Shown in pieces: positions 44,449 through 55,189 of a DNA stretch of 64,000 bases. This DNA is from Prosopocoilus inquinatus. Its lineage: Eukaryota > Arthropoda > Insecta > Coleoptera > Lucanidae. Location: contig CM069871.1 in NCBI GenBank assembly GCA_036172665.1, positions 3,348,001 through 3,412,000 on the forward strand. Direction: 5' to 3'. Position numbers and translations under genes: made by a program. The notes beneath the pieces were generated by a model that made no database searches, was not told the DNA's origin, and worked only from the letters and a program-made list of their open reading frames with translations. The first letter of the stretch is position 1. Every line of letters starts with the position of its first letter.

Positions 44449-44643
44449 CTACTTTTTGCTCCGATCTTTCGCACTCTTATTCCAATTCATCTCTTTCACG
44501 TTTTTCATTTTTGAGGTTAGAATAAATCTTTGTTTTTTCTTGCCATCACGGTATTTTAGGTCTTCTTCATTTTCCTTTGTCCATCGGCTTTGAGTTTTGA
44601 GGTCTTGGGCCATCTGTTGTCGAAGATCCTCCCATGCATTCAC
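44449..44643 (-). CDS. Hypothetical charged 64-residue frame
   Basis: The minus-strand frame starts MNAWEDLRQQMAQDLKTQ and is rich in K, E, D and R. It has no domain I recognise, no clear splice sites and no known promoter, and lies upstream (minus sense) of the 244-bp duplication. It may share ancestry with the basic-protein modules there. Low confidence as a gene. Confidence 0.15.
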   Translation of the reverse strand: MNAWEDLRQQMAQDLKTQSRWTKENEEDLKYRDGKKKQRFILTSKMKNVKEMNWNKSAKDRSKK

Positions 44644-45157
44644 GCCTTTCTACAATGGTCCGTAAGCTTTTCCTTTTCCATTCTTGGACTTCCATCCTTC
44701 TCCACAGATGATTTATAATCTTAGGTTTCTCTTCTTCAGTTCTGATCTAAACTAAGGTAAGTTTTTTCTTCATTATTTAATTAATTCTTCTACTTGATAA
44801 GTACCCAGAAGATTCCGTTTTCATACGGACGTTCTGCATTGCCCCTTGTCTTGTCTTCTTGGTTCTATGTTTTTTTTTTTTTTAATTTTGTTTTATCTGG
44901 TAGTTTTTGATAAAACATTTCTTTTTATCTGGATTCGACATTCTGGTCGTTTCCTGCCTATTCGACTTTTTAAACTCCTAGACTGTTCGATGGTAATTTA
45001 TTTCATATTCCTTCTTATAATGAGCACTAAATATTTCTTTCATCAAAAAAATTCCTAAATAAAGGTAAATATAATTTGACTTTCTTTATATAGACTTGAA
45101 GGCTTTCGTAACCCTTGAACATTTTTTCTTCTATTTCCGACAGAACTGCGGTCTATA
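44644..45157. other. Pyrimidine-rich spacer
   Basis: T-rich with a 70-codon hydrophobic frame (44,846-45,058) that is probably compositional. No gene. Confidence 0.4.
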
Positions 45158-45330
45158 TTTCTTTTTCTGTCGACGTTTCGTTCTTCGTTGCAGCTGAACG
45201 TCTTCAGGACTGTTGATGTTTTTCTTTGCTTCATTCAATCTTGAGAAAAAATGCAAAGAAACAACAACAGAACAGAAGCAACTGCGCCGAGGAGTTTTTG
45301 TAACGAAGAACGAAACGTTGGCAAAAAAAA
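45158..45330. repeat. Imperfect inverted pair around hammerhead-like motif
   Basis: GACGTTTCGTTCTTCGTTGC (minus-sense motif, 45,172) is echoed inverted at 45,301-45,321 as GTAACGAAGAACGAAACGTT. Outer parts GCAAAGAAA...CAACAG also pair. The left half has the full CTGAAGA box and the right half is degenerate. Confidence 0.6.
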
Positions 45331-46372
45331 TATTGACACATTATAATTTTGAATAATAAAACATCCATAGCAACAAGCAAACAACTATTCAGCAAGCAAA
45401 CAACGATTACTATTCACTAGAATTTAATTTCGTAATTCAGTATAATTTAATTTTGAATAATTTCTTAACACCGTCCGCTTAAAAACCTCGAAATTTAAAT
45501 AAGCGAACCGCGACAGCTCTCGTCAGACGCAGAATAAAAGGATTATTTGTTACAAAAAAAAAAAAAACCGAGTGGGAAGGAAGCCCACGTTGAATAATAA
45601 TTATTATTATTAATCATTATAACCGATACGTTACCCAGGAATAAAAAGCAAATCTCGTGTGCATTCACAGGATCCGTGGGATGAAGAAGGAATTTTATAC
45701 GAACAATTTCGTTAAAATAACTTGCCTGAGTGTTTTCTTCATATTAATTTGAAATAATGAGCCTTTCTTCCAGCAAGCATTAATGGTTAAAATAAAATTT
45801 AGGATAAAACAATAAATAAATTACTGATGATTAAATATTTAACTTTATAGGTGCGAGTTAATGAAGGAATATTTGCAAAAAAAAAAAAACGTTGTGTGCT
45901 TAAGACCAAAAAAAAAATCAATCACCTGTTAACAATTTGCGGACGACATTTATGTGAGAATCCCCGACAGTATTATCGTTGCTAAAAACCTACAAACATA
46001 CGTCTTCATTCTTCGTTGTCTTCGTTTTGCGCTTTCGCGCAATCCGGATTCAATAAAACTTAAACGAGACGAAACAAGAACAAGAATTTGCTGCAGAGCC
46101 TATCATTGTTCTTATTGTTATTATGATGCGATTTGCCGAAAACGTTTTCTTCAACTTCTTGCAATGGGAATTTGTTGCTCCTCGCCAATTATTTCGTGAG
46201 TGACATTGCCTTAGAAATCACGGGTCGCAGGCAAGTCGTGATTTTTGATCACGAGCGAAATTATCCCGAAGCAACAAACTCGAATAAACTTTACGATAGC
46301 TTTTCTTTTCTTTTTTTTTTCTTTGGCCAAGTCCTCTAAACAAGACCTCCTAACCACTGAAATGCTTTTTTG
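45331..46372. other. Unique noncoding stretch
   Basis: (TAA)n-like palindromic AATAATTATTATTATTAAT lies near 45,597. Small frames only (up to 81 codons). Confidence 0.4.
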
Positions 46373-46693
46373 ATACGTATTTCGGCAGCTACGCTGACAT
46401 CTTCAGCATATGACTTCTTTGCTTCTTAATCACAAGAGACGTGTAAAAAGGGTACACAAGTCACACAAGGATAGTTTTGACATGGACGAGAATTTAAAGT
46501 CTGGATGGCAGAATTCACAAAACCTCCGGAAAAATAACACAAACCCAAAAAAGGAACAGCTACACAAAAAAGAGGAAAGCAGAGAAGACCGGAAACGACA
46601 AAGCTAGACCAAGTATGAGCATACAGAAAGCTAGAGATAAAAAAAATGTCTGAATCTATGTATGCAATCTAAAACAAGACGGAAACTATTACA

Positions 46694-47782
46694 CTAAGAA
46701 AAATGGAATAGAACCAAGAAGTAAATAGAACATCAATAAAAGGAAAACAAGCAGAAGGAACCAACGATTGCTCTCAGTAGGAGAACGGAAAGAGTAAGTT
46801 ATGTGAATCCCAGAGAGGATTTAATAAAGAAAAAAGGAAACTCAGTTTAAAACAGAGCGGAACAGAAGAAGCCAATCTTTGATCATCTATTATCATCTGA
46901 GGAGATGAGAGGGGTGGGAGTTTAAGAATGGAAAAGGAAAAGTTGAAGGGCCATTTCTACGATGAATCCAATAACTTATGGTGCTCGGGATTCTTCAGAT
47001 GTACTGTTCTTAAGCCGTCTTCTTATAAGAGGAACGTTCCCAAAGAGACCCTTCCAAAACAGAAATAATCTTTTCCTTTAACTTCAGCTTGACCAACCCT
47101 GTATAACAATTATTAATCAATAATAAGAAAAATGGAATAGAACCAAGAAATTAATAGAACATCAACGAAAGGGATGCAAGTAGAAGGGACCAACGATTGC
47201 TCTCAGTAGGAGAACGGAAAGAGTAAGTTACGTGAATCCCAGAGAGGAAGAAGGATTCGTTTAATAAAGAAAAAGAAAACTCAGTTTAAAACAGAGCGAA
47301 ACAGAAGAAACCAATCTTTGATCACCTATTATCATCTGAGGAGATGGGATGGGTGGGAGTTTAAGAATGTTAAAGGAAAAGCTAAAGGACCATTTCTATG
47401 ACGAATCTGATAACCAGGGATAAGAATTCAGGCCACTTAGTGTTGGATGCTTTTCACCACGAATGTATTATTTACTCCTGCCATCTATCCGCGTCGAATT
47501 GATATTAAGTGGGAGGGAAAGGAGGGCAATGCGAGCGTTCGCACTTCGCAGAAATTATTTTGGGCGAGGCTGATACAGTCTGATGCAGTAAATTTTCGTA
47601 CCACTCGCGGAACAAGCGACCCGAATTCTTTTCCCTGCTGATAACTTATGGTGCATGGGATTCTTCAGATGTACTGTTCTTAAGCTGTCTTCTTATAAGA
47701 GGAACGTTCCCAAAGAAACCCTTCCAAAATAGAAAAATAATCTTTCCTTTTAACTTCAGCCTGACCAACCCTGTATAACAAT
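46694..47782 (+). repeat. 429-bp tandem duplication, second copy interrupted
   Basis: Copies start at TAAGAAAAATGGAATAGAAC (46,695 and 47,124). They share CAACGATTGCTCTCAGTAGG, GAATCCCAGAGAGGA, AACTTATGGTGC and GACCAACCCTGTATAAC. Copy 2 is longer because a 223-bp hAT-type element sits in it. Confidence 0.9.
47415..47637. mobile_element. 223-bp hAT-type MITE with 8-bp target duplication
   Basis: The left end CAGGGATAAGAATTC and right end GAATTCTTTTCCCTG are inverted repeats with one mismatch. CTGATAAC flanks both sides exactly (47,407-47,414 and 47,638-47,645). The other copy of the host duplication has CCAATAAC with no insertion at this point (about 46,972). The enclosed 64-codon frame is not transposase. 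Clean ends suggest a fairly recent event. Confidence 0.92.
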
Positions 47783-48772
47783 TTGGACGAAAGTTTTATT
47801 AAGCGTTTTGCACAGCTCTTCCTTAGATACTTATCTTCCTTCTTGTCGAGCAGGTTTCTTCTTTAGCAATTATATTTCATTTTCATTTTCAAAAACGCTT
47901 TACGTTTTAAGACAAGGTTCTTTTTTCTTTCAGGTTCACCTACACATATTCATTTGCTTCCTTCCTTTCAAAGCTGACTGCTCTCTCGCAACAGAAAAAA
48001 AAATGGTTTTGATTAGAAAGCTTCGGATTTCTCACGGATTCTCACAATTGCCTCATCAATATCAACCTCCTGCGAAGTAGAATGAATTGAGACACTGCAC
48101 TATATAAATAAAAAATAAATTCAAGTTTTTGATTATTTAAAAGTGAAATGAATCTTGTGTTCGCGTCTCTGCTGCTTCTGTCACTTCATTTTGTCCAAAA
48201 TTTTTGTAATCCTGTCTCTGCCTGCTTATTACTATTAAGGACCTAAGTCTAAGTGGTATTCATTCATTTTTTGTGCATGATCAAGATTGATCTGGATTAA
48301 TGGCGCGGAGCCAGCAAGATTTTTGTTCTTCCTTGATGTTCACGGATGTTTTTGGGGTAGGAGTTTGTGGTGGGTTGGGGTGTTTGGATTGCACGTTGAG
48401 TATTTAGATTGGACACTTATCTTTTTTAAACGCAAAACATAGAGAACCCACGTTTGTATAGCTCACGGTGAAGTTATTGCTCCGCTCCACAGAAATGGAG
48501 CAGATTTGAGTTATAATCCTTGCACCATTATTTTTTTTTTTGGATAAAAAGAGAGAGAGGGGTTGTGATCTCCACTTTTGTTTGCCCAACAAATTGGCCA
48601 TCTCTAAGACGATTTTTTTTTCTGTTACTTCATTTAGCCTGACTCATCTTCTATTGAAGAAACCACTCCACCAGCCAAGTCTAAAATATTGTGGTAGACA
48701 ATAATAGCTTGAATGTGCACTAAAATTAGGTTGTTTTTAGATCTTTTCAAGTGCTTTTAAGTTGGTAGCGTA
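47783..48772. other. Noncoding stretch
   Basis: T-rich, with frames of up to 90 codons (47,808-48,080) that lack motifs. No gene. Confidence 0.4.
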
Positions 48773-48808
48773 CTGAAGATGGGAGCTTAGCTGCCGAAAT
48801 ACGTATCT

Positions 48809-49087
48809 ACGGATGTAAAATTAATGTGGGCGGAGATTAATTTCAATTATAAGTTGAATGTGAGTTCAACTAATCGGATTTCAATAAACTCTATCGGTGA
48901 AAAAGACGTTTGCAAATGGAGCACGAATTATAAACGGTTTTAAACCTAAAAAATCTACAGAGACATCAAAAAGGAATTCAACCCACGTGACCACATCCCG
49001 AAACGATTGTTACAATAAATTGCTTGTTTCGGTTAACCAAAACTAAAGTCCTTTCTTCTTTCTTTGCTTTGCGCAGCAACCTGCACG
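48809..49087. other. Noncoding spacer
   Basis: No feature seen. Confidence 0.4.
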
Positions 49088-49091
49088 TTAA

Positions 49092-49279
49092 GGGCCGGTT
49101 GTACAAAGTTTGACGTTCAACTAAACCAGGTTCAAAGTAAAAACAAATTCGCATAGTATCTTAAGGACATAATATGGCAACTAACGCATTCGTAAATAAA
49201 ATATGATCCGACTTTGTTCACTTTGAACATGGTTAAGTTGAACATTCATTGGTTTAAACCTTCTGGGTACAACAGGCCC
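49092..49279. mobile_element. GGGCC-ended foldback MITE with TAA duplication (188 bp)
   Basis: GGGCCGGTTGTACAAAGTTT at the left, with the inverted right end ending GGGTACAACAGGCCC. Inner arms pair CAGGTTCAAAGT with ACTTTGAACATGG. TAA flanks both sides (49,089-49,091 and 49,280-49,282). Confidence 0.85.
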
Positions 49280-49282
49280 TAA

Positions 49283-49545
49283 TTGAAGACCATAACTTTA
49301 AAAGGATCTAAGTGCCAAAAAAAAAATAAGAAAAATAGTATTTTGACAGCAAATGATCTGTGGGCAAAAGCCATTGTCTTGCAACATGGTCTATGTACCT
49401 GTGGCTAAATAAAAAGTGTAATAAATGAATCACAGATGGCGATATCTGTATGTGCGTTTAAGATTTAGTAAATCAGTTTTTTTTTTAATAACTTCTAAGC
49501 ATGTTTTTGGCACTTAGATCCTTTTGAAGTTGTGGTCTTCAATTG
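49283..49545. mobile_element. TIR element, TTGAAGACCATAAC ends
   Basis: TTGAAGACCATAACTTTAAA, GGATCTAAGTGCCAAAAA is inverted at 49,500-49,545 with a few mismatches. It directly abuts the preceding MITE. No coding interior. Confidence 0.8.
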
Positions 49546-50425
49546 TCTTATGGGTGGTCTTGCGTCTAAAAATTATATGTACTATTCGTTTTGTGAGTTA
49601 GTCTTGCGAATTAATAATCAGAATGTATTCACAATTTGTACGCACGCGCTAAATACCCTAGATATTAAAATAAGAAAGTTTTATTATCGTATGATATACA
49701 GTTTTATTGTTATAAATTTTTATTTTCCTAAGTACATAAACCTGTTACTTTTTGATGTCCATAACTCGGTTAATATACATTTAGAGAGGATGATCTGACT
49801 TTAATAGCAAGACAAGGTACCAAAGTATTATTAGCAATTGAAATAACTTCCATAAATTATATATTATTGAAATTAAACCCCCAAAACTATTCTTTGTATT
49901 TAAATACATATAAACTGCAGTAAACCGGAAGATTCATAGATGTCGCTAGAATTTCGGTTCGTTCTAATCTCGTTTAAAGTTCGTTATCAGATATGTTAAA
50001 ACTGGGGGAGGTCTGCTTGGGATCTATCTTTTTTTCACACCACAAATGGGTAATTATCTGTTCTTTACGCATTTCAGTTCCTTACGGTCGTGTTAGTGGT
50101 AGACAAGTGCTACGAAAGAAGTTAACATTTGAGCGTTTACGGTAAAAGTTTGTAGAATGTGATAGATTATTAGAATAGGTAAATGGATTTTATTATTATC
50201 TTTTAGAAATGAAAATTAAAACAGAAAGAGGAATCATAAATAAATCCTATAATCAGAGACTAAATGATCACGTCGCTCTGTTCTGGCTAGAAAAAAATGG
50301 AAGTGTTTAGAAAAACTCAGGGAAAAACCGTACGTAGATGATGGTCCTTTATCCAATGTGTATGTGCCACATGTGCCATTTATAAAATAAGGACTGATTT
50401 CATCATAATAGGACATTAAATTTAA
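49546..50425. other. Noncoding stretch
   Basis: AT-rich; the 88-codon frame (49,532-49,798) overlaps a transposon end. Nothing supported. Confidence 0.4.
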
Positions 50426-51070
50426 ACAGATAAAACAGCGACATCCTACGATCGCTTTCTGACCTGACGTTGCAGTAGGATAGACAAATTGAAGCGGATT
50501 TGCTACATTATAAGTCCCGCATGAAAGGCGGCCATGCTTGCTGTCAAAGCATAATGAAAGTTTTAAGCAATTTTGTTGCAAATCGTTTTTGATTGCAGTG
50601 AAAACTTCGAGCAGCCTCTGTACAGCTGTTTCAGCCCTGCTTGGGGCTTCTTAAGCAGAGACGTAGCTCGACATTCCTACTGCAAACAAAAACAAGTGTA
50701 ACAAGCTGTACAGAGGCTGTTCGAGGTTTTCACTGCAATCAAAAACGATTTGCAACAAAATTTCTTAAAACTTTCATTATGCTTTGACAGCAAGCATGGC
50801 CGCCTTGCATGGGGGACTTATTAGGAGCAAATCCGCTTCAGTTTGTCTATCCTACTGCAATGTCAGGTCAAAAAGCGATCGTAGGATATCGCTGTTTTAT
50901 CTGTTCATCACTCTTACATCGCAATTGCAAATAAATTGGACAAGTCGTTTTTGTTTGCAGTGGGAATGTCGAGCTACGTCTCTGCTGACGAAGCCCCAAA
51001 CAGGGCTGAAACAGCTGTACAGAGGCTGTTCGAGGTTTTCACTGCAAACAAAAACGATTTGCAACAAAAA
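50426..51070. mobile_element. Foldback element with about 200-base stems plus an extra arm
   Basis: The left arm (50,426-50,637) and right arm (50,708-50,905) are inverse and over 90% alike: ACAGATAAAACAGCGA, CATCCTACGATCGCTTT, CGGCCATGCTTGCTGTC, CTCTGTACAGCTG. A third partial arm follows at 50,940-51,070 with GCAGTGGGAATGTCGAGCTA. The arms match the hairpin in the T-rich repeats at 14 and 20 kb. The 114-115-codon frames on both strands are by-products of the symmetry. Confidence 0.85.
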
Positions 51071-51073
51071 TTT

Positions 51074-51174
51074 TTCATTAAGTTACTTTAACCTAAAGAA
51101 AGCATTTGTTTTCCTATTTTTAAAGTGACTTTAAATTAAAGCTTCCTTAAAGTCTGATGATTATGAAAACGGCC
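51074..51174. mobile_element. GGGCC-type MITE, left-truncated
   Basis: AGTTACTTTAACCTAAAG, TAAAGTGACTTTAAATTAAA, GATTATGAAAACGGCC is the right part of the 52,145 family. Its left end merges with the hairpin arm before it. Confidence 0.65.
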
Positions 51175-51799
51175 TTTACAAAATTTAGAAAAATATCACC
51201 AACTTTTAAGTCTTTGACTGTAAGTCACAAAAAAAAGAAAAAAAGGTTCGACCCATCGATATTCCTTACTTTTTATTCACACTGTATAGGCTGTAATTAT
51301 ATTAAATATTTCTTTATAAAAAAATATTCTTTAAATTATTTAAGAAAAATTGTGCCGCAATATTTTTAAAACATAATTTTTAAAATTTGTACTGTACGTA
51401 AGTACACATAATATGTATTTGTCTTATTTTTGAAATCATATGTACTAACAACCATTTTATTGAATATAACGAGAAAATATTCTTGGTTTATGTGACACCT
51501 AAGTGCATAATACAATCCAGATGCCGAATCCCGTACCCAAACCACCACGCTCAAAATTGTAGTCCCTAAAGCCACTGCCCATCAGGTAATCCGACTTAAT
51601 ACAAAAACTAAGTGGCTGTTACGTAAATATAAATTATGTGCCGCCTCTTCGATACTGCAAACAAACACTCGCTGCGCCATCTCTTGTTTGTGAATTAAAA
51701 AGAAAATCGCAAGACACCCCTTATGGCCGGCCTCATCATTCCAGACGATTTGTTTTGTTTTAATAAGCCGAGTCATACATAATCCGGACAACACAAACA
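51175..51799. other. Noncoding spacer, possibly including a SINE body
   Basis: No gene. The sequence immediately before 51,800 would be the body of the SINE described next, on the minus strand, but I cannot fix its 3' end. Confidence 0.35.
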
Positions 51800-51896
51800 T
51801 CCACGCCCCTGGGGCCGGGGATTCGAATCGACAGCCACGCCGACGAATGATACGACTTTATAAGTCGGCTAGGCTAACCGCTGTGCCACTCGCCTT
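51800..51896 (-). mobile_element. tRNA-derived SINE head
   Basis: On the minus strand an A box TGGCACAGCGG (51,888-51,878) fits TRGYNNARNNG exactly. A GGC...GCC D-stem, an anticodon-like arm CGAC-TTATAAA-GTCG, and a B box ATTCGAATCC about 60 bases on follow. The acceptor and T stems do not pair, so it is not a working tRNA. Pol III-promoted SINE ancestry is the likely reading. Confidence 0.65.
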
Positions 51897-52144
51897 CCCA
51901 AAACTAAACTTAAACAAAAAAAGAACATCTACAGTCACGAATGCCAATTTGAATTGGCCACGGCAAGACACAGGGCTTGATTCAAATTGGTCATGTGAGG
52001 GTGACATCATTTTTGATGTCATTGTAGCGATTCCTGAAACTTCTAGACATGAATACAAACGAAAAATAAAAGAAATGAATAGTATATGTATAAGACGACC
52101 TAGTGTGAATTTAAACGCTTTTGGACATTAAAAATTCTCTCTAA
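51897..52144. other. Noncoding spacer
   Basis: A 94-codon plus-strand frame overlaps the SINE and is unlikely to be real. Confidence 0.35.
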
Positions 52145-52274
52145 GGGCCGATTTCATAACAGGACTTTAAATTTAAAGTTACTTTAACCTAAATAGAATA
52201 CATTTGTTTCCCTATTCTTAAAGTGACTTTATTTAAATTAAAGCTTCCTTAAAGTCTGATTATGAAAACGGTCG
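52145..52274. mobile_element. GGGCC-ended foldback MITE with TAA duplication (130 bp)
   Basis: GGGCCGATTTCATAAC at the left, inverted at the right as GATTATGAAAACGGTCG. Inner arms pair TTTAAATTTAAAGTTACTTT with AAAGTGACTTTATTTAAA. TAA at 52,142-52,144 and 52,275-52,277. It is a good reference copy for the family. Confidence 0.85.
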
Positions 52275-52277
52275 TAA

Positions 52278-53714
52278 GTTCGGGAAAGATAAAGTGGATT
52301 ATCATTTAATTTAAGTTTTCTTAAGAGTAGAGATAAGTAGTAAAAGAAAAATCAGGCCGGATATAGGACGACCTCAGACCACTGGACGTCCGATTGAAAA
52401 GAAAGCCCGGAAAGTAACAGCACACACACACACACCAACAAAAAAAAAAAAAAAATAGAACCAACACTTAAAACTTCCTAAAAGAAACTTCTCTCAAGAG
52501 TTTCACCGGCGCGTTAAAAAATAAATTAAAACTCGCAACCTAAACCGATCTCACGAATTTCTTTTCGACGCGCGGGCAATTATTTTTAGAAATCAATATT
52601 TATTTCTTCTTGAATACTCAAATTAAATGGAGTGCAATGGTTGTTGTTTTTGCACGGATAGTTTCGGAAATAATTCTAAAATAAAGGGTGCAAATGAAAT
52701 TGAGCAGCGGAATGTTTTCCTTTCCCCCTCTCTCTGATTGTGGGTTGTTTAAAAAGAAATAGAGAGAGAGAGAGAGAAAAAAAAACTTCTGCGTATTACA
52801 TTACACACACATTTGTGATAGTTGCTACTTACGTGCAGCGACAATGTAACGTTCACGCTCGTTAAGCGCTAATTCATATTTAAACACGTATTTTGCCACG
52901 GACGTGTCACTTTTGAAACATTTCGCTTTTAAGATACAGAGAGTTTGATGTGTAACAGTCGAAAAATCTAGAAATTTATCGGCGATTGCATAGGGAACGT
53001 TATTTATCCTTCATCAGATTTTAAGACGCAGAAACCGTCGAGAGAAATAATTACGCAGTGTCATTGCGAAACAATAGTTACGCATGCACACGTTAATTAT
53101 CTTTTTGTGTTTTCATGCCTTCTTAAAGACGAGTTTAATTTAAAAAAAAAAAAAAAAAAGGAATCTAGCAAAAGGAGAATGCCAATTTTATTCTCGTGGC
53201 ACCAGTTTTATTTAAGTGGACCGCGCGAATCATCACAGCCGAAAGAATAGTTTCGGAAAAACCCGCCCGTTCTATTAAAGAAATAGAAAAAAAAAGTCCG
53301 CAAATTGTTAAGCCAGCTTAACCGCCGCGCGTACATGTTCAGCTCAGCGTGGCAAAAAATTTCGACATAAATACTAATTTCGTGCGCCCGCCTATTTTAA
53401 ATATTAATAAGCCTGCTCGCTTGCCTGCTCCGTTTTATGCGATGCATAATTTGCGCCGCAAAAATACCATAAATTATGTATGTTCAAAAATCGCGAACGC
53501 AACACCTGCATGCGAGTGAGTAATTATTTTTTTTTTTCTTAACGTTAAGGCATTCGTTAATGAGAATCGGATCATTGCGTTACGTTCTCATTCTTGCTTT
53601 GATTGCGTACAAATCAATTACAGGCCGCGCAAGAATAAAGACATAATGAACTATACGAGCATCTACATCACTTTATAAATTAAATTAAATTAAATACCCG
53701 ATTGGTAGAACCGG
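52278..53714. other. Unique noncoding stretch
   Basis: (CA)n near 52,421, (GA)n near 52,759-52,776, and poly-A runs. 53,330-53,640 has CpG-rich and homeodomain-like sites and could be an enhancer. No gene. Confidence 0.4.
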
Positions 53715-53769
53715 TTGAGGAAATTTAGTCCTTACACAAATCAATCACTCGAGACGTTATGTGCAAACT

Positions 53770-54826
53770 CAACAAACACTCACTCGACATTTACGTCGGA
53801 AGAGTTTTCCACGCAAAGAGCATCTTCAAGTCTCATCCACGTTATGCCGATGCACGCCGATTTGCAAAGCCAAATGGCTAAGGAAGCCAGTTGTCTTTGC
53901 CGCATGCAAATCGCAAATCTGCAACTCAACACCCACTCGACCTTTACGTCCGAAGAGTTTTCAACACAAAGAGCTTCTTTAAGTCTCATCCACATTATGC
54001 CGATGCACGCCAATTTGCAAAGCCAAATGGCAAAGGAAGCCAGTTGTCTTTGCCGCATGCAAATCGCAAATCTGCAACTCAACACCCACTCGACCTTTAC
54101 GTCCGAAGAGTTTTCAACACAAAGAGCTTCGTTAAGTCTCATCCACATTCTGCCGATGCACGCCGATTTGCAAAGCCAAATGGCAAAGGAAGCCAGTTGT
54201 CTTTGCCGCATGCAAATCGCAAATCTGCAACTCAACACCCACTCGACCTTTACGTCCGAAGAGTTTTCAACACAAAGAGCTTCTTTAAGTCTCATCCACA
54301 TTATGCCGATGCACGCCAATTTGCAAAGCCAAATGGCAAAGGAAGCCAGTTGTCTTTGCCGCATGCAAATCGCAAATCTGCAACTCAACACCCACTCGAC
54401 CTTTACGTCCGAAGAGTTTTCAATACAAAGAGCTTCGTTAAGTCTCATCCACATTATGCCGATGCACGCCAATCTGCAAAGCCAAATGGCAAAGGAAGCC
54501 AGTTGTCTTTGCCGCATGCAAATCGCAAATCTGCAACTCAACACCCACTCGACCTTTACGTCCGAAGAGTTTTCAACACAAAGAGCTTCTTTAAGTCTCA
54601 TCCACATTATGACGATGCACGCCAATTTGCAAAGCCAAATGGCAAAGGAAGCCAGTTGTCTTTGCCGCATGCAAATCGCAAATCTGCAACTCAACACTCA
54701 CTCGAACTTTACGTCCGAAGTGTTTTCAACACAAAGACCATCTTCAAGTCTCGTTTACATTATGCCGATACATGCCAATTTGCAATTCAAAGCCAAATGG
54801 CAAAGCCGCATGGAAATCGTTAAGTC
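53770..54826 (+). repeat. 153-bp minisatellite, seven units, open in several frames
   Basis: The anchor CAACACCCACTCGACCTTTA recurs at 53,927, 54,080, 54,233, 54,386 and 54,539 (exact 153-bp spacing), with variant outer units at 53,770 and 54,692. Because 153 is 51 codons, three frames stay open: 395 and 310 codons on plus, 305 on minus. The 395-codon frame begins in unique DNA at 53,715 and repeats FTSEEFSTQRASLSLIH and LQSQMAKEASCLCRMQIA. Inter-unit substitutions change residues in each frame, so I see no clear selection. It may be a coding repeat or merely a minisatellite. Confidence 0.93.
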
Positions 54827-55189
54827 CACATTAGAAATGTCATGGCCGTTAGCAAAATTTTGCCAAATGTCAAAACTCAGGCCAATGAGCATGTCTACAT
54901 AACTCTTAGCCTTGCCAACTGGCATGTACCGACGTAAGGAGGATGCAGGTTTATGATCAACGCCTCTTACATAGTTTGCCTGTGGTGTTGCAAACGTCAC
55001 GAGAAGATGGAAAGAAAAATGAAAAGAAATTAAAGGAGAAGCAGCAATCACAAAAAAGAATATCCGCAACAAGAGCACTGAGGACCGAGTCTTCTTGCAA
55101 GAAAAGATGAGACATTGGCAGAATTTGCAACATTTTTAGAAAAAGATAAGTTTGAAGATTATTAGTTACTTAGGAGGAGCAGACGGATT
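54827..55189. other. Noncoding spacer
   Basis: A short plus-strand stretch around 54,996-55,110 reads as lysine-rich (for example KNEKKLKEKQQSQKR) but has no start or domain. It leads into the purine-rich satellite. Confidence 0.4.

Noticed and set aside
50234..51128. 114- and 115-codon frames on opposite strands
   Set aside because: They mirror each other because the DNA is a long palindrome; no independent evidence of coding.
51800..51896. Functional tRNA gene
   Set aside because: The internal promoter boxes fit, but the acceptor and T stems do not pair.
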